A stretch of DNA of 64,000 nucleotides from Phymorhynchus buccinoides (GCA_017654935.2 CM065712.1:28483412-28547411), one strand, 5' to 3'; counted from the stretch's first letter, positions 46,555-57,655 are shown. Translations and numbers: made by a program. The notes: generated by a model not told the origin, from the letters alone.

Positions 46555-49500
46555 ATTTTACTCTTGAATGAAGAAGAGTGACTGCTGTACCTTTTAGAAC
46601 AGGAAGAAGAGTCTACGACTCGAAACGTCGTGTGTTTCCCTTTCCCAGGTACCTTTCCACATCTTGTTCATTGTGTCCTATTTTACTCTTGAATGAAGAA
46701 GAGCGACTGCTGTACCTTTTAGAACAGGAAGAAGAGTCTACGACTCGAAACGTCGTGTGTGTTTCCCTTTCCCAGGTACCTTTCCACATCTTGTTCATTG
46801 TGTCCTATTTTACTCTTGAATGAAGAAGAGCGACTGCTGTACCTTTTAGAACAGGAAGAAGAGTCTACGACTCGAAACGTCGTGTGTTTCCCTTTCCCAG
46901 GTACCTTTCCACACCTTGTTCATTGTGTCCTATTTTACTCATGAATGAAGAAGAGTGACTGCTGTACCTTTTAGAACAGGAAGAAGAGTCTACAACTCGA
47001 AACGTCGTGTGTTTCCCTTTCCCAGGTACCTTTCCACACCTTGTTCATTGTGTCCTATTTTACTCTTGAATGAAGAAGAGTGACTGCTGTACCTTTTAGA
47101 ACAGGAAGAAGAGTCTACAACTCGAAACGTCGTGTGTTTCCCTTTCCCAGGTACCTTTCCACACCTTGTTCATTGTGTCCTATTTTACTCATGAATGAAG
47201 AAGAGTGACTGCTGTACCTTTTAGAACAGGAAGAAGAGTCTACAACTCGAAACGTCGTGTGTTTCCCTTTCCCAGGTACCTTTCCACACCTTGTTCATTG
47301 TGTCCTATTTTACTCTTGAATGAAGAAGAGCGACTGCTGTACCTTTTAGAACAGGAAGAAGAGTCTACAACTCGAAACGTCGTGTGTTTCCCTTTCCCAG
47401 GTACCTTTCCACATCTTGTTCATTGTGTCCTATTTTACTCATGAATGAAGAAGAGTGACTGCTGTACCTTTTAGAACAGGAAGAAGAGTCTACGACTCGA
47501 AACGTCGTGTGTTTCCCTTTCCCAGGTACCTTTCCACACCTTGTTCATTGTGTCCTATTTTACTCATGAATGAAGAAGAGTGACTGCTGTACCTTTTAGA
47601 ACAGGAAGAAGAGTCTACAACTCGAAACGTCGTGTGTTTCCCTTTCCCAGGTACCTTTCCACACCTTGTTCATTGTGTCCTATTTTACTCTTGAATGAAG
47701 AAGAGCGACTGCTGTACCTTTTAGAACAGGAAGAAGAGTCTACGACTCGAAACGTCGTGTGTTTCCCTTTCCCAGGTACCTTTCCACATCTTGTTCATTG
47801 TGTCCTATTTTACTCTTGAATGAAGAAGAGCGACTGCTGTACCTTTTAGAACAGGAAGAAGAGTCTACGACTCGAAACGTCGTGTGTTTCCCTTTCCCAG
47901 GTACCTTTCCACATCTTGTTCATTGTGTCCTATTTTACTCTTGAATGAAGAAGAGCGACTGCTGTACCTTTTAGAACAGGAAGAAGAGTCTACGACTCGA
48001 AACGTTGTGTGTTTCCCTTTCCCAGGTACCTTTCCACATCTTGTTCATTGTGTCCTATTTTACTCTTGAATGAAGAAGAGTGACTGCTGTACCTTTTAGA
48101 ACAGGAAGAAGAGTCTACAACTCGAAACGTCGTGTGTTTCCCTTTCCCAGGTACCTTTCCACACCTTGTTCATTGTGTCCTATTTTACTCATGAATGAAG
48201 AAGAGTGACTGCTGTACCTTTTAGAACAGGAAGAAGAGTCTACAACTCGAAACGTCGTGTGTTTCCCTTTCCCAGGTACCTTTCCACACCTTGTTCATTG
48301 TGTCCTATTTTACTCTTGAATGAAGAAGAGCGACTGCTGTACCTTTTAGAACAGGAAGAAGAGTCTACAACTCGAAACGTCGTGTGTTTCCCTTTCCCAG
48401 GTACCTTTCCACATCTTGTTCATTGTGTCCTATTTTACTCATGAATGAAGAAGAGTGACTGCTGTACCTTTTAGAACAGGAAGAAGAGTCTACGACTCGA
48501 AACGTCGTGTGTTTCCCTTTCCCAGGTACCTTTCCACACCTTGTTCATTGTGTCCTATTTTACTCATGAATGAAGAAGAGTGACTGCTGTACCTTTTAGA
48601 ACAGGAAGAAGAGTCTACAACTCGAAACGTCGTGTGTTTCCCTTTCCCAGGTACCTTTCCACACCTTGTTCATTGTGTCCTATTTTACTCTTGAATGAAG
48701 AAGAGCGACTGCTGTACCTTTTAGAACAGGAAGAAGAGTCTACGACTCGAAACGTCGTGTGTTTCCCTTTCCCAGGTACCTTTCCACATCTTGTTCATTG
48801 TGTCCTATTTTACTCTTGAATGAAGAAGAGCGACTGCTGTACCTTTTAGAACAGGAAGAAGAGTCTACGACTCGAAACGTCGTGTGTGTTTCCCTTTCCC
48901 AGGTACCTTTCCACATCTTGTTCATTGTGTCCTATTTTACTCTTGAATGAAGAAGAGCGACTGCTGTACCTTTTAGAACAGGAAAAGAGTCTACAACTCG
49001 AAACGTCGTGTGTTTCCCTTTCCCAGGTACCTTTCCACATCTTGTTCATTGTGTCCTATTTTACTCTTGAATGAAGAAGAGCGACTGCTGTACCTTTTAG
49101 AACAGGAAGAAGAGTCTACAACTCGAAACGTCGTGTGTTTCCCTTTCCCAGGTACCTTTCCACATCTTGTTCATTGTGTCCTATTTTACTCTTGAATGAA
49201 GAAGAGCGACTGCTGTACCTTTTAGAACAGGAAGAAGAGTCTACGACTCGAAACGTCGTGTGTTTCCCTTTCCCAGGTACCTTTCCACACCTTGTTCATT
49301 GTGTCCTATTTTACTCATGAATGAAGAAGAGTGACTGCTGTACCATTTAGAACAGGAAGAAGAGTCTACGACTCGAAACGTCGTGTGTTTCCCTTTCCCA
49401 GGTACCTTTCCACACCTTGTTCATTGTGTCCTATTTTACTCTTGAATGAAGAAGAGCGACTGCTGTACCTTTTAGAACAGGAAGAAGAGTCTACGACTCG

Positions 49501-50193
49501 AAACGTCGTGTGTTTTCCCTTTCCCAGGTACCTTTCCACATCTTGTTCATTGTGTCCTATTTTACTCTTGAATGAAGAAGAGCGACTGCTGTACCTTTTA
49601 GAACAGGAAGAAGAGTCTACGACTCGAAACGTCGTGTGTTTCCCTTTCCCAGGTACCTTTCCACATCTTGTTCATTGTGTCCTATTTTACTCTTGAATGA
49701 AGAAGAGCGACTGCTGTACCTTTTAGAACAGGAAGAAGAGTCTACGACTCGAAACGTCGTGTGTTTCCCTTTCCCAGGTACCTTTCCACATCTTGTTCAT
49801 TGTGTCCTATTTTACTCATGAATGAAGAAGAGTGACTGCTGTACCTTTTAGAACAGGAAGAAGAGTCTACAACTCGAAACGTCGTGTGTTTCCCTTTCCC
49901 AGGTACCTTTCCACATCTTGTTCATTGTGTCCCTATTTTACTCTTGAATGAAGAAGAGCGACTGCTGTACCTTTTAGAACAGGAAGAAGAGTCTACGACT
50001 CGAAACGTCGTGTGTTTCCCTTTCCCAGGTACCTTTCCACATCTTGTTCATTGTGTCCTATTTTACTCTTGAATGAAGAAGAGTGACTGCTCTACCTTTT
50101 AGAACAGGAAGAAGAGTCTACGACTCGAAACGTTGTGTGTTTCCCTTTCCCAGGTACCTTTCCACACCTTGTTCATTGTGTCCTATTTTACTC
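46555..50193. repeat. 125-bp satellite array, about 29 units, with 1-kb higher-order repeat
   Basis: Unit: TTTTACTCTTGAATGAAGAA, GAGCGACTGCTGTACCTTTT, AGAACAGGAAGAAGAGTCTA, CGACTCGAAACGTCGTGTGT, TTCCCTTTCCCAGGTACCTT, TCCACATCTTGTTCATTGTG, TCC. Four variable positions give unit types, and units 5-12 are repeated as 13-20, so 1000 bp is a higher-order period. Each unit has a hairpin GAGTC-TAC-GACTC followed by GAAAC (loop-closing pair lost in units with TACAACTC). It lies in intron 4 of the DZANK1-like gene. The 125-bp unit is not a multiple of three, so the short open frames are incidental. Confidence 0.95.
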
Positions 50194-50198
50194 TTGTA

Positions 50199-50330
50199 TA
50201 ATTGTGAGTGTGTGCGAGTGTGTGCGTGCATGTATATGTGTGCATGTGTGCCTGAGTGTGTTCATTTGTGTGTATGTGTGTGTGTGTGCCTGCATGCATG
50301 CATGTGTGTGTGTGTATGTCTGCATGCATG

Positions 50331-50400
<70 letters not shown>

Positions 50401-50475
50401 TGTGTGTGTGTGTGTGTGTGTGTGTGCCTGCATGCATGCTGTGTGTGTGTGCGTGCATGCATGTGTGTGTAATTG

Positions 50476-50513
<38 letters not shown>

Positions 50514-50582
50514 GTGTGTATGTGTGTGTGTGTGCCTGCATGCATGCATGCATGTGTGTGTATGTCTGCATGCATGCATGCA

Positions 50583-50614
<32 letters not shown>

Positions 50615-50678
50615 TGTATGTGTGTGTGTGTGCCTGCATGCATGCATGCATGTGTGTGTATGTCTGCATGCATGCATG

Positions 50679-50731
<53 letters not shown>

Positions 50732-50790
50732 ATGCGTGCATGCTGGTGTGTGTGTGTGTGCGTGCATGCTCGTGTGTGTGTGTGTAGGAA
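50199..50790. repeat. Compound (TG)n / (CATG)n microsatellite
   Basis: TG runs alternate with CTGCATGCATGCATG palindromes. About 590 bp of strictly alternating purine-pyrimidine sequence, so Z-DNA-prone. Confidence 0.95.
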
Positions 50791-50829
50791 GAAAAGAGAA
50801 CGTTGCATGCAAGCATCACGTTTATTTTA

Positions 50830-50938
50830 ATTTCTAATGATTCATTATTTGTTTGCCTTTAAAGTTCTTGTTATCAATGCAAAGCGCACTGAGCTCATGT
50901 GAGAAAGAGCGCTATATAAATTCCCATTATTATTATTA
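50830..50938 (+). mobile_element. LINE/SINE 3' tail with (ATT)n
   Basis: AAAGCGCACTGAGCTCATGT, GAGCGCTATATAAATTCCCA, then TTATTATTATTA. The same tail ends the LINE copy at 51.5-51.9 kb. Confidence 0.75.
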
Positions 50939-51390
50939 CAAAATAGTAAGAAAATATAATAACAAAATCTGAAGTGTGGGTCAAATTTGGGGGGTGCGCC
51001 TTATGGCTTGTACCCACGTGTCGTCATATCCGGCCACAAGGAGCGTGCCATATTATGGGAGACCGCCATCTTAGTCAGCGACTTTGTTTGAAAAATGCCA
51101 GATCGATGCTGCTTACACACAAATCTGACTAAGATGGCGACACTTCCGTTGGAAGGGTCGAGATGCGCACGCAGGTGGGGGGAGCCATACTATGGCTGGT
51201 ACCCACATGTCGTCATATCCGGCCACAAGGAGCGTGCCATATTATGGGAGACCGCAATCTTAGTCAGCAACTTTGTTTGAAAAATGCCAGATCGATGCTG
51301 CTTACACACAAATCTGACTAAGATGGCGACACTTCCGTATGCGCGTGGGAGCCATACAAAGGTGCGCCTTATAGTCAGAAAAATATGGAA
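50938..51390. mobile_element. ATTTTTCGGACTATAAGG-type MITE, right part, carrying a duplicated THAP-type MITE
   Basis: GGTCAAATTTGGGGGGTGCG and later GGTGCGCCTTATAGTCAGAA AAATATGG are host; 51002-51356 is foreign. Confidence 0.7.
51002..51356 (+). mobile_element. Two tandem copies of a THAP-type non-autonomous element
   Basis: Each copy runs from TATGGCT(T/G)GTACCCAC to GGGAGCCATA and contains CGCCATCTTAGTC and its mirror GACTAAGATGGCG. Both keep the codons MPDRCC, the start of a THAP-like zinc finger, then jump to the right arm. They are internally deleted relatives of 63371-63652. Confidence 0.75.
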
Positions 51391-51397
51391 TACTGAC

Positions 51398-51500
51398 CTC
51401 TATGCAGGTCACCCACAGTCTCCACGTTATAGGGGTATCTTCGGGTGCAGGCTATCCACCCAGACTCTCCTGAGGACCTCGGTCTAGAGGGACTGTAGGA
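51398..51500 (-). CDS. DZANK1-like gene, exon 4
   Basis: Minus strand: acceptor TTGTTTTCTTTTACAG before TCCTACAG at 51500, donor CATAGAG|GTCAGT at 51398. 103 nt, entering in phase 0 as exon 3 leaves, and leaving one base (G) that exon 5 completes to Asp. It encodes SYSPSRPRSSGESGWIACTR, RYPYNVETVGDLHR. No domain is recognised. The two strong splice signals and the agreement of both phases are the main support. A LINE tail starts immediately upstream in the intron. Confidence 0.65.
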
Positions 51501-51509
51501 CTGTAAAAG

Positions 51510-51915
51510 AAAACAAGGGCCTGTGTACTAACACTAAGGCAAATGGTGAACGTTCATTTTCTTTCAGCGCCCCTTCTGTCTGGAACTCCATACCATATGA
51601 ACTTCGTTCTGCTAAATCTTTCCAGTCTTTCAAAACCGCTCTTAAAACTCACCTCTTCCGGCAATACCTCTGATTTCTTCCTTGTCCTGTTTCCTGACTT
51701 AAAATGATGCCCCCCACATTGTGGGTGGGTGGGTGTGCGCGCGTATGTGGGGGTGGGCGTGTGCGTGCGTGCGTGTTGTGGCTGTGTGCATGTTTGTGAT
51801 AGTTGATATTGTAGTAGCTTATTTATGATTTATGTATTTATTTAAAGAATTGTGAAGCACCGTGAGCTCAAGAGAGAAAGGGCGCTCTATAAATGTTATT
51901 TATTATTATTATTAC
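51510..51915 (+). mobile_element. 5'-truncated CR1/L2-like LINE with 3' (TTA)n tail
   Basis: 51542-51673 encodes the terminal ORF2 segment: NGERSFSFSAPSVWNSIPYE, LRSAKSFQSFKTALKTHLFR, QYL and stop. The APxxWNSxP...S(L/F)xSFKxxLKTHLF pattern is characteristic of the CR1/L2 C-terminus. The 3' UTR ends GGCGCTCTATAAATGTTATT and TATTATTATTAT. Confidence 0.85.
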
Positions 51916-52332
51916 ACAGCAGATCCACAATCCGCAAGTTTCGTACGGAAACCCCATTCTGCAACACCTTTTCTTTGTTTTTTGTTGCTTTTTTTTTTCC
52001 TTCTTTGCTTTGCTTTTTTTTTTAGACTAAAACATTCAACACCATCACATACAACCTGCTAGATAGAAGAAAAAAACTGATTTATGAAGGTATTTCCTTT
52101 TTCCACAATTTATACAAACTGCTTATTTTCAAGTGTTTGAAAAATACAGTAGACACACAAAGATCTTGTTGGACAAAAAAAAAAAAAAAAAGGAACTTCC
52201 TTTTCTGGTAACATTCAAAAACAGGAAATCCTTGTATACCAGGAAAAGTTGCACCCATGTATTTGTATGTGGGTCACAGCTACCCAGAAAAAAAAACCAA
52301 GGGACTTAATCGTGGTGGGTCAGTGTGTCTTT

Positions 52333-53417
52333 AAAGGTGCACCCTGACGGATGAGTTTTTGCAAGAAACACGTCGAGATCACCAGAAAGACAGCCTTTTT
52401 CAAGGATCGGAACACTCACTTTGCTCTGGTTTCCTAGAAATCAAACCGTCAAAACGACGATTCTTCCTTGGCGGAGATGCCCCGGAGAGAGTAGCCATTT
52501 TGGATGGGGTGGGTGGAGGTCACTCATTGTGGTTGAAGCTTTTTTTTTTTTTTGTAGTGCAGTAAAAAAAAAAATTGGAGCTATTTTCTTTTTTTGTGAG
52601 CAAAATTCCTTTAAGCAAACTGTACAAAAAATTAAAAAATAATAATAAAAAGGCTTGTATTGTGAACATTTCGTGCAAACGATTTGGTCTAAACTCAGGC
52701 GGTCATTAAAAAAGAGAAGGCACATGGCTTCTCTTTCATTGAAAGAATTTGATTTCCAGCAGCCAAGGAGGAATCGCCGATTTGACAGTTTGCAGACCTG
52801 CTTCGCCTATTTTGCAAAGTTGTAATTTCTGAAACAAAAAAACGTAATTTTGACCCCCCAAAATGTAATCCAACGCGTGACCAATGAACGTCGATATCAT
52901 ACTGACCTGAGTGTGCAATACTAAATGTCCGTCAAGCAGTAGACACAGAACACATGCTCATCACCTAGTGCTGAACGATGTATTCCTAGAATTTTTAGGT
53001 CACTTTCCCAGAATTTCTGTGCCATTTAAGTGACTTTTGGTGTCTTTTCTTTTGATTTTTTCGACCAGAAGATACAGAAGCTTCGGAATGCACTCGCTTG
53101 GACGCCATTTTGAAACGGAAACGGAAATGGTGCAAAATGACTTTTCACCGCATCGTTTCAAAAGCTTCGCTTACCGACGCAACTGTAGTGGGTTTTTTTA
53201 TATATATTTATGGGTTTTTTTTCAGTAGACGTAATGACCATAATTTGACTTTGTCCCCGTAAAAATTACGGCAAAATCGTAAAGGTAAACAGGTCTGGGG
53301 TTGATTTCTGGGAAACCAGAGCAAAGTGAGTGTTGCGACCTCTGTGAAGGGTGTTTTCCTGGTGATCTCAACGTGTTTCTTGCAAAAACTCATCCGTCAG
53401 GGTGCCCCTTTGACGTC
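52333..53417. mobile_element. ~1.08-kb DNA element with ~110-bp inverted ends
   Basis: AAAGGTGCACCCTGACGGAT, GAGTTTTTGCAAGAAACACG at the left is mirrored by CGTGTTTCTTGCAAAAACTC, ATCCGTCAGGGTGCCCCTTT at the right. The similarity extends to TTGCTCTGGTTTCC / GGAAACCAGAGCAA. A CAGACCTG-family element occupies its middle. Confidence 0.85.
52796..53296. mobile_element. CAGACCTG-family element (copy 4) nested in the long-TIR element
   Basis: CAGACCTGCTTCGCC at the left and GGTAAACAGGTCTG at the right. Interior ATTTTTAGGTCACTTTCCCA and AAAAATTACGGCAAAATCGT. Confidence 0.7.
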
Positions 53418-53442
53418 CCTATCGTGGAGGTGCGGGGTCACA

Positions 53443-53745
53443 TTAACCTCTTCACTGCCCCGTCACGGATATTTCCGTCAACTTCTGGTAACCTATAAAC
53501 TGCCCCGTCACGGAAATATCCGTCATAGGGTTATTCTAAGAGTTTCCCTTTTTCTATCCATACGCTTTTCGCAGTATGTTCGAATGCATGTGAGAGTGTT
53601 CTCAAAGGATAGTATATTCAATCCCCGTTCAGAAAAGCATAGGTTATACGCACTTTTATTCACAAAGTTTTGCGACAGACTCGGCAAACGGCTTGGCAAA
53701 TAGTTGCCCCGGAACCGGAACCGGGCTCGGCAGTGAAGGGGTTAA
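53443..53745. mobile_element. TTAA-flanked MITE, third family (TTAACCTCTTCACTGCC)
   Basis: TTAACCTCTTCACTGCCCCG and CTCGGCAGTGAAGGGGTTAA. An internal CCCCGTCACGGA(T/A)ATTTCCG unit is present twice. Confidence 0.8.
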
Positions 53746-53774
53746 TATGGTCTCAAAATATTCAAAACATTGCT

Positions 53775-54019
53775 TTAACCCTTTCCCAGACAAAGTCACA
53801 TTTTAGCACCACAGTGATTTAACACCTATGTCACCAAAAGGCATCACTTGGGGTCTATTATCCAAAGACCTTATTGTCTTAGTTTTGGGAAGTAAGGATA
53901 GACCTTATTTTAGATATAACACAGAAGAATCCCCAATACTGCAGATGGATTTTGTTCTCTACCCAGGTACATTTAATGGAAAAGTTTGGCTGAAATATGG
54001 CTGGCGGTGAAAGGGTTCA
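53775..54019 (+). mobile_element. piggyBac-like MITE, CCCTTTCACCGCCA family (copy 13)
   Basis: TTAACCCTTTCCCAGACAAAG to GGCTGGCGGTGAAAGGGTTCA. Closest to the 30.5-kb copy (GTCTATTATCCAAAGACC). Confidence 0.85.
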
Positions 54020-54149
54020 AACTAGTAGGTTGATGCATGTTCTTAGGACAGGCTATACCTTAGACTGTGATTTCTCACAATGGCTGTCAGCCACTTTACC
54101 ATGCTCATAACTCTGGAACCAAAAAGGATCAAAGAATGGTTTTTATATC

Positions 54150-54794
54150 CAGACCTGCCAACCCTGAGTTTTCAGTTGGAGTATTTTTTCACGGAAAGTG
54201 GTGTATTCTTGGAAAAAGTGGTGCACTCTAAGGACAACTCTATTTCTAATATAGAAGTATATGACACAATCTTGATGCATTTTCCTGTTGCAGTGCCGCT
54301 CAATGTCAAACTTTCCAGAACAATGGAGAAGTCGACTTGACAGTAGACTAGCTGCAATGTGCGTAAGTCTTTCCCCCCGTCGACTCTCGAATTCCAGGGA
54401 TAGTTATATCTCTTAAGACATCTTTGTGATCTTGCTGGTGGCTTCTTTGTTTTGCCTACGTCAGGAGGCTCGTCGCTTTTGCGTTTCGACATTTTCAGAA
54501 ATTCTCTTCACTTCGGTGCGTGTTGATAAACCAGCTTGGCGCGCATCACAAACCTTCTAGCGCCGCGAGATTTGGCCAAGCGAGATTCGTTTGCAAGTCG
54601 TGGTTGCATTCCAACACTTCGCAGTTATGCTAAATCGCCGATTTCGAACGAACGATCGTTTCGGGGATCGAACTGCTTAAAAAAAAAAGTCACCATTTTT
54701 TTATGTCATATTTTTTATTCACCCGACGTACTGGTCGTATTTTGGGTAAATTGGGGTATAAAATACGTTAAAATCGTACGGGTTGGCAGGTCTG
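54150..54794. mobile_element. CAGACCTG-family element (copy 5) with exact 6-bp target duplication and transposase remnant
   Basis: CAGACCTGCCAACCC and GGGTTGGCAGGTCTG ends, TATATC on both sides. On the minus strand an ATG at 54492 opens MSKRKSDEPPDVGKTKKPPA, and later QLVYCQVDFSIV, a decayed version of the finger in copy 1. Confidence 0.85.
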
Positions 54795-54893
54795 TATATC
54801 ATTAGATAAAGAATTGCCTGAAGTTTCCAAGTGTGCCATTTTCTCAGAATGCTCATTTTGACACTGAATGACCTTTTCATGGTTCTGGGTCAC

Positions 54894-55055
54894 ATACCGT
54901 GGAACATCCCGTATAAGACCTACAAAAATCATCCAAAATGAGGTCTTATACGGGAGGGGTCTTGTAGGGAGGTCATTTTAATACTTACAAAGAAAGGCAA
55001 TGTCTCAGAGAAGTAGGTCTTATGTGGGAGGGAGTCTTATAAGGGAGGTTCCACT
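54894..55055 (-). mobile_element. pogo-like MITE, CAGTGGAACCTCCC family (copy 5)
   Basis: TACCGTGGAACATCCCGTAT and GGGAGGTTCCACTGAG ends, reverse core. Confidence 0.8.
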
Positions 55056-55127
55056 GAGAAACAAACAAACAACAACTAAACATCAGACATACAAAACAAA
55101 GCAAAAAGAACATCAAAGAACACACAC

Positions 55128-55302
55128 CCTTCTCCCACTGAGAGTGGTCAGCGCTTTACGACGACGGAAATATTCGACGTCCGAATCCACGTAAGCATCC
55201 GACCAGTCATCATCGAGGTAGGTATCGCTGTCATAGCTGTCGTAGTCGTCGCCAATCACCTTGAAAGTCTTGGACACCACCCTGCTCTGGAGCAGTCCAT
55301 CC
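55128..55302 (-). CDS. DZANK1-like gene, exon 3
   Basis: Minus strand: acceptor CACCCCTCTTTGCAG before GGATGG at 55302, donor GAGAAGG|GTGTGT at 55128. The first G completes the split Arg codon from exon 2, then 58 codons: DGLLQSRVVSKTFKVIGDDY, DSYDSDTYLDDDWSDAYVDS, DVEYFRRRKALTTLSGRR. The first 15 residues finish the beta-sandwich domain begun in exons 1-2 (compare the SKDxxQSxxVTKxFxV pattern of vertebrate DZANK1). The next part is a strongly acidic Asp/Tyr/Ser patch followed by a basic RRRK patch, probably disordered. Exon ends in phase 0. Confidence 0.75.
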
Positions 55303-55325
55303 CTGCAAAGAGGGGTGTCAGGTAG

Positions 55326-55558
55326 GCATTAGGTATTAGGTACTTTAGTCACAGAGTCGTCTCTGTGAAATTCGGGTTGCTCCCACCTGGAGAGCGCGTC
55401 GCAGCCAGAGGCGCGCCACCCATTTTTAAAAAAAAATTTGCATGCAATTTTGTGTGACTGATGAGGAAGGAAAGGGAAGGAATGAGGGTAAATTTTGACC
55501 AAATGACAACTTTTTCGTTGCCACTGGGATTAACATGTGCTAAGTGCATGGGCACACG

Positions 55559-55589
<31 letters not shown>

Positions 55590-55710
55590 TCCACGTTCAG
55601 AGCCATAAGGCCTAGTGCAGAATGAGAGGAAAAATCCACTGTACCCAGGTTCGAACTCGGGGTTTACTTGACATGAGGCGAACGCGCTACCACTGTGCCA
55701 CTCTACACCA
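55326..55710 (-). mobile_element. tRNA-headed SINE (copy 7)
   Basis: TAGGCATTAGGTATTAGGTA at the left, GTGCCACTCTACACC at the right. It lies only about 25 bp upstream of the exon 3 acceptor, within intron 2. Confidence 0.85.
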
Positions 55711-55770
55711 CACAGGGTGTCAGGGTAGGGGGACTTAGTGGATGGAAGAAACGTGTTTGAATCGTTAATA

Positions 55771-56038
55771 CACAGTGGAGCCTGCCTTATGAGACCTTCA
55801 AAAATCATCCAAAATGAGGTCTTATAAGGGAGGTAATTTTGACACTTACAAAGAAGGACAATGTCTCAAAGGAGAAGGTCTTATGTAAGTAAGTAAGTAA
55901 TAGTACATTTATATTGCGCTTTACCTCAAATGAGCCCAAAGCGCTTTACAATCAATTATTCATCAAGTAGATAGCAAACATAGTATTTAACGTAAAGTTT
56001 TTTAAGGACAAACCAGCGACAACGCATATACAAAGCAA

Positions 56039-56069
<31 letters not shown>

Positions 56070-56423
56070 CACACACACACACACAGACACACACACACAC
56101 ATTATTCATCTTTCATTCAGTAAGCCATAGCAACTGAGTTGCACGGACTGACCACATACACCAACGCACACACACAAACATTAGCGGAAACACAAACAAG
56201 TACACTCACACACAACGTATGCACAGACATACACTCACATGCATACAGACACACACACGCATACGTACACACATAACCCACAAAACCAAAACACACACAA
56301 GCACACATGCGTGCTCACACACATACACAACTCATTCACTCACACACACACACACACACACACGCACACGATGTGGGAGGGAGTCTTATAATGGGAAGTC
56401 TTATAAGGGAGGTTCTCCTGTAT
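55771..56423 (-). mobile_element. pogo-like MITE, CAGTGGAACCTCCC family (copy 6) split by another repeat
   Basis: ACACAGTGGAGCCTGCCTTA and GGGAGGTTCTCCTGTA ends. The inner 55886-56369 is foreign. Confidence 0.8.
55886..56369 (-). mobile_element. Repeat with GCGCTTTAC core and (TAAG)n end, plus (CA)n microsatellite
   Basis: TAAGTAAGTAAGTAA is followed by CATTTATATTGCGCTTTACC and AAGCGCTTTACAATCAATTA, the reverse of the LINE/SINE tails at 50.9 and 51.9 kb. From about 56040 on it is CT, CA and CACACG repeats. Confidence 0.7.
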
Positions 56424-56552
56424 TTTTGAACTTTCTGTGTGTCTCTCTGTGTGTGTATGTGCTAGCATGTGTTCATGTGTTTGAGTTTGAGTGTGTCTAT
56501 TTGTGAATCTGTGCACAAGCATATGCATATGTGTGCATGTTTTGGGGTGTTT

Positions 56553-56906
56553 TTTTGTTGTCCCATCTTCTGGGCCGTATAGTGGCGTTGCTCCCACGCC
56601 GCTCACCCCGAATCCCAATTCGCAGCTACACCCCGGCTTGTTTAGGTCGCAGAATCCGAGACCAGCAGTTCAAGGGGAGCGAATCTGTTAGTCCGTCAGG
56701 AGGCAACCAACCGAGGAGACACTGCACTGCTGCTGAGTCATTTCGGTGGAGTTCATTGGAGCCTATTCAGGACACCACCTACTAAGCCCCCTACTGACGA
56801 CACTATTCTCTTAGCCGCGGAGCCAGCGTGACTGAGGTCCTCCTCCGAGGGCGCCACCACGACCGTCCACCGACAGCTCCCCAGAACACACTGATCCCCA
56901 TGACGT
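56553..56906 (-). mobile_element. Poly(A) retroposon ending GGGACAGCAAA (copy 3)
   Basis: TTGTTGTCCCATCTTCTGGG at the 3' side, GTGGTGGCGCCCTCGGAGGA region plus GTTCTGGGGAGCTGTCGGTG in reverse at the 5' side, so slightly longer than copies 2 and 4. Confidence 0.8.
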
Positions 56907-56953
56907 GAAATAGTACAGAGAAGTTATTTTTAAGACGATCAGTTACTAACATT

Positions 56954-57240
56954 CACAAGTTTTACTTTTCCAACCGAGTTGTTCAATACTGGAATAATTT
57001 GTCAACTAACATTAAGGCTGCACCTAACATAAATATATTCAAAAATCTTCTGGACAAAGACACAATGTCAAATGTTTATACTACTTTCGATGAATAAAAA
57101 AAAAAAAAAAAGTCCATTCCATATTTGTGTTAAGTTTCTTAGTTTAGCTGTAGAAAGCAAGCCACCTTGAAACAAATCAAAGTCACAAAGGAGAAAGGGC
57201 GTAAAAGGGCCGCAAGGCCCACTTCTATCCCTAGTTACTA
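56954..57240 (+). mobile_element. 5'-truncated LINE tail (Jockey/CR1-like) with (CTA)n end
   Basis: 56954-57097 encodes HKFYFSNRVVQYWNNLSTNI, KAAPNINIFKNLLDKDTMSN and stop. The 3' UTR contains GGGCCGCAAGGCCCACTTCT and ends TTACTACTAC. Same family as 63.7 kb. Confidence 0.85.
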
Positions 57241-57242
57241 CT

Positions 57243-57655
57243 ACAGTGGAGTCCCCCTTATAAGACCTTAAAAAATCATCCAAAATGAGGTCTTACAAAT
57301 ACAAGTCAGGGGTCATATTAGGGAGGTAATTTTAATACTTACAAAGAAGGGCAATGTCTCAGAGAAGTAGGTCTTATGTGGGAGGGAGTCTTATAATGGG
57401 AGGTCTTATAAGGGAGGGGTCTTTAAGGGAGGTAATTTTAATACTTACAAAGAAGGGCAATGTCTCACAGAAGTAGGTCTTATGTGGGAGGGAGTCTTAT
57501 AATGGGAGGTCTTATAAGGGAGGGGTCTTTAAGGGAGGTAATTTTAATACTTACAAAGAAGGGCAATGTCTCAGAGAAGTAGGTCTTATGTGGGAGGGAG
57601 TCTTATAATGGGAGGTCTTATAAGGGAGGGGTCTTATAAGGGAGGTTCCACTGTA
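57243..57655 (-). mobile_element. pogo-like MITE, CAGTGGAACCTCCC family (copy 7, internally tandem)
   Basis: TACAGTGGAGTCCCCCTTAT and GGGAGGTTCCACTGTA ends. A 106-bp core block (CTTTAAGGGAGGTAATTTTA onward) is repeated about three times. Confidence 0.9.

Noticed and set aside
46578..50072. Repeated 61-121 codon open frames in the satellite
   Set aside because: The 125-bp period shifts frame every unit and the frames only reflect repeat sequence.
46555..50193. CRISPR-like array
   Set aside because: Units are contiguous 125-bp repeats with no unique spacers, and the context is eukaryotic.
50135..50830. Cys/Val and His/Thr-rich frames of about 200 codons
   Set aside because: They are translations of the TG/CATG microsatellite.
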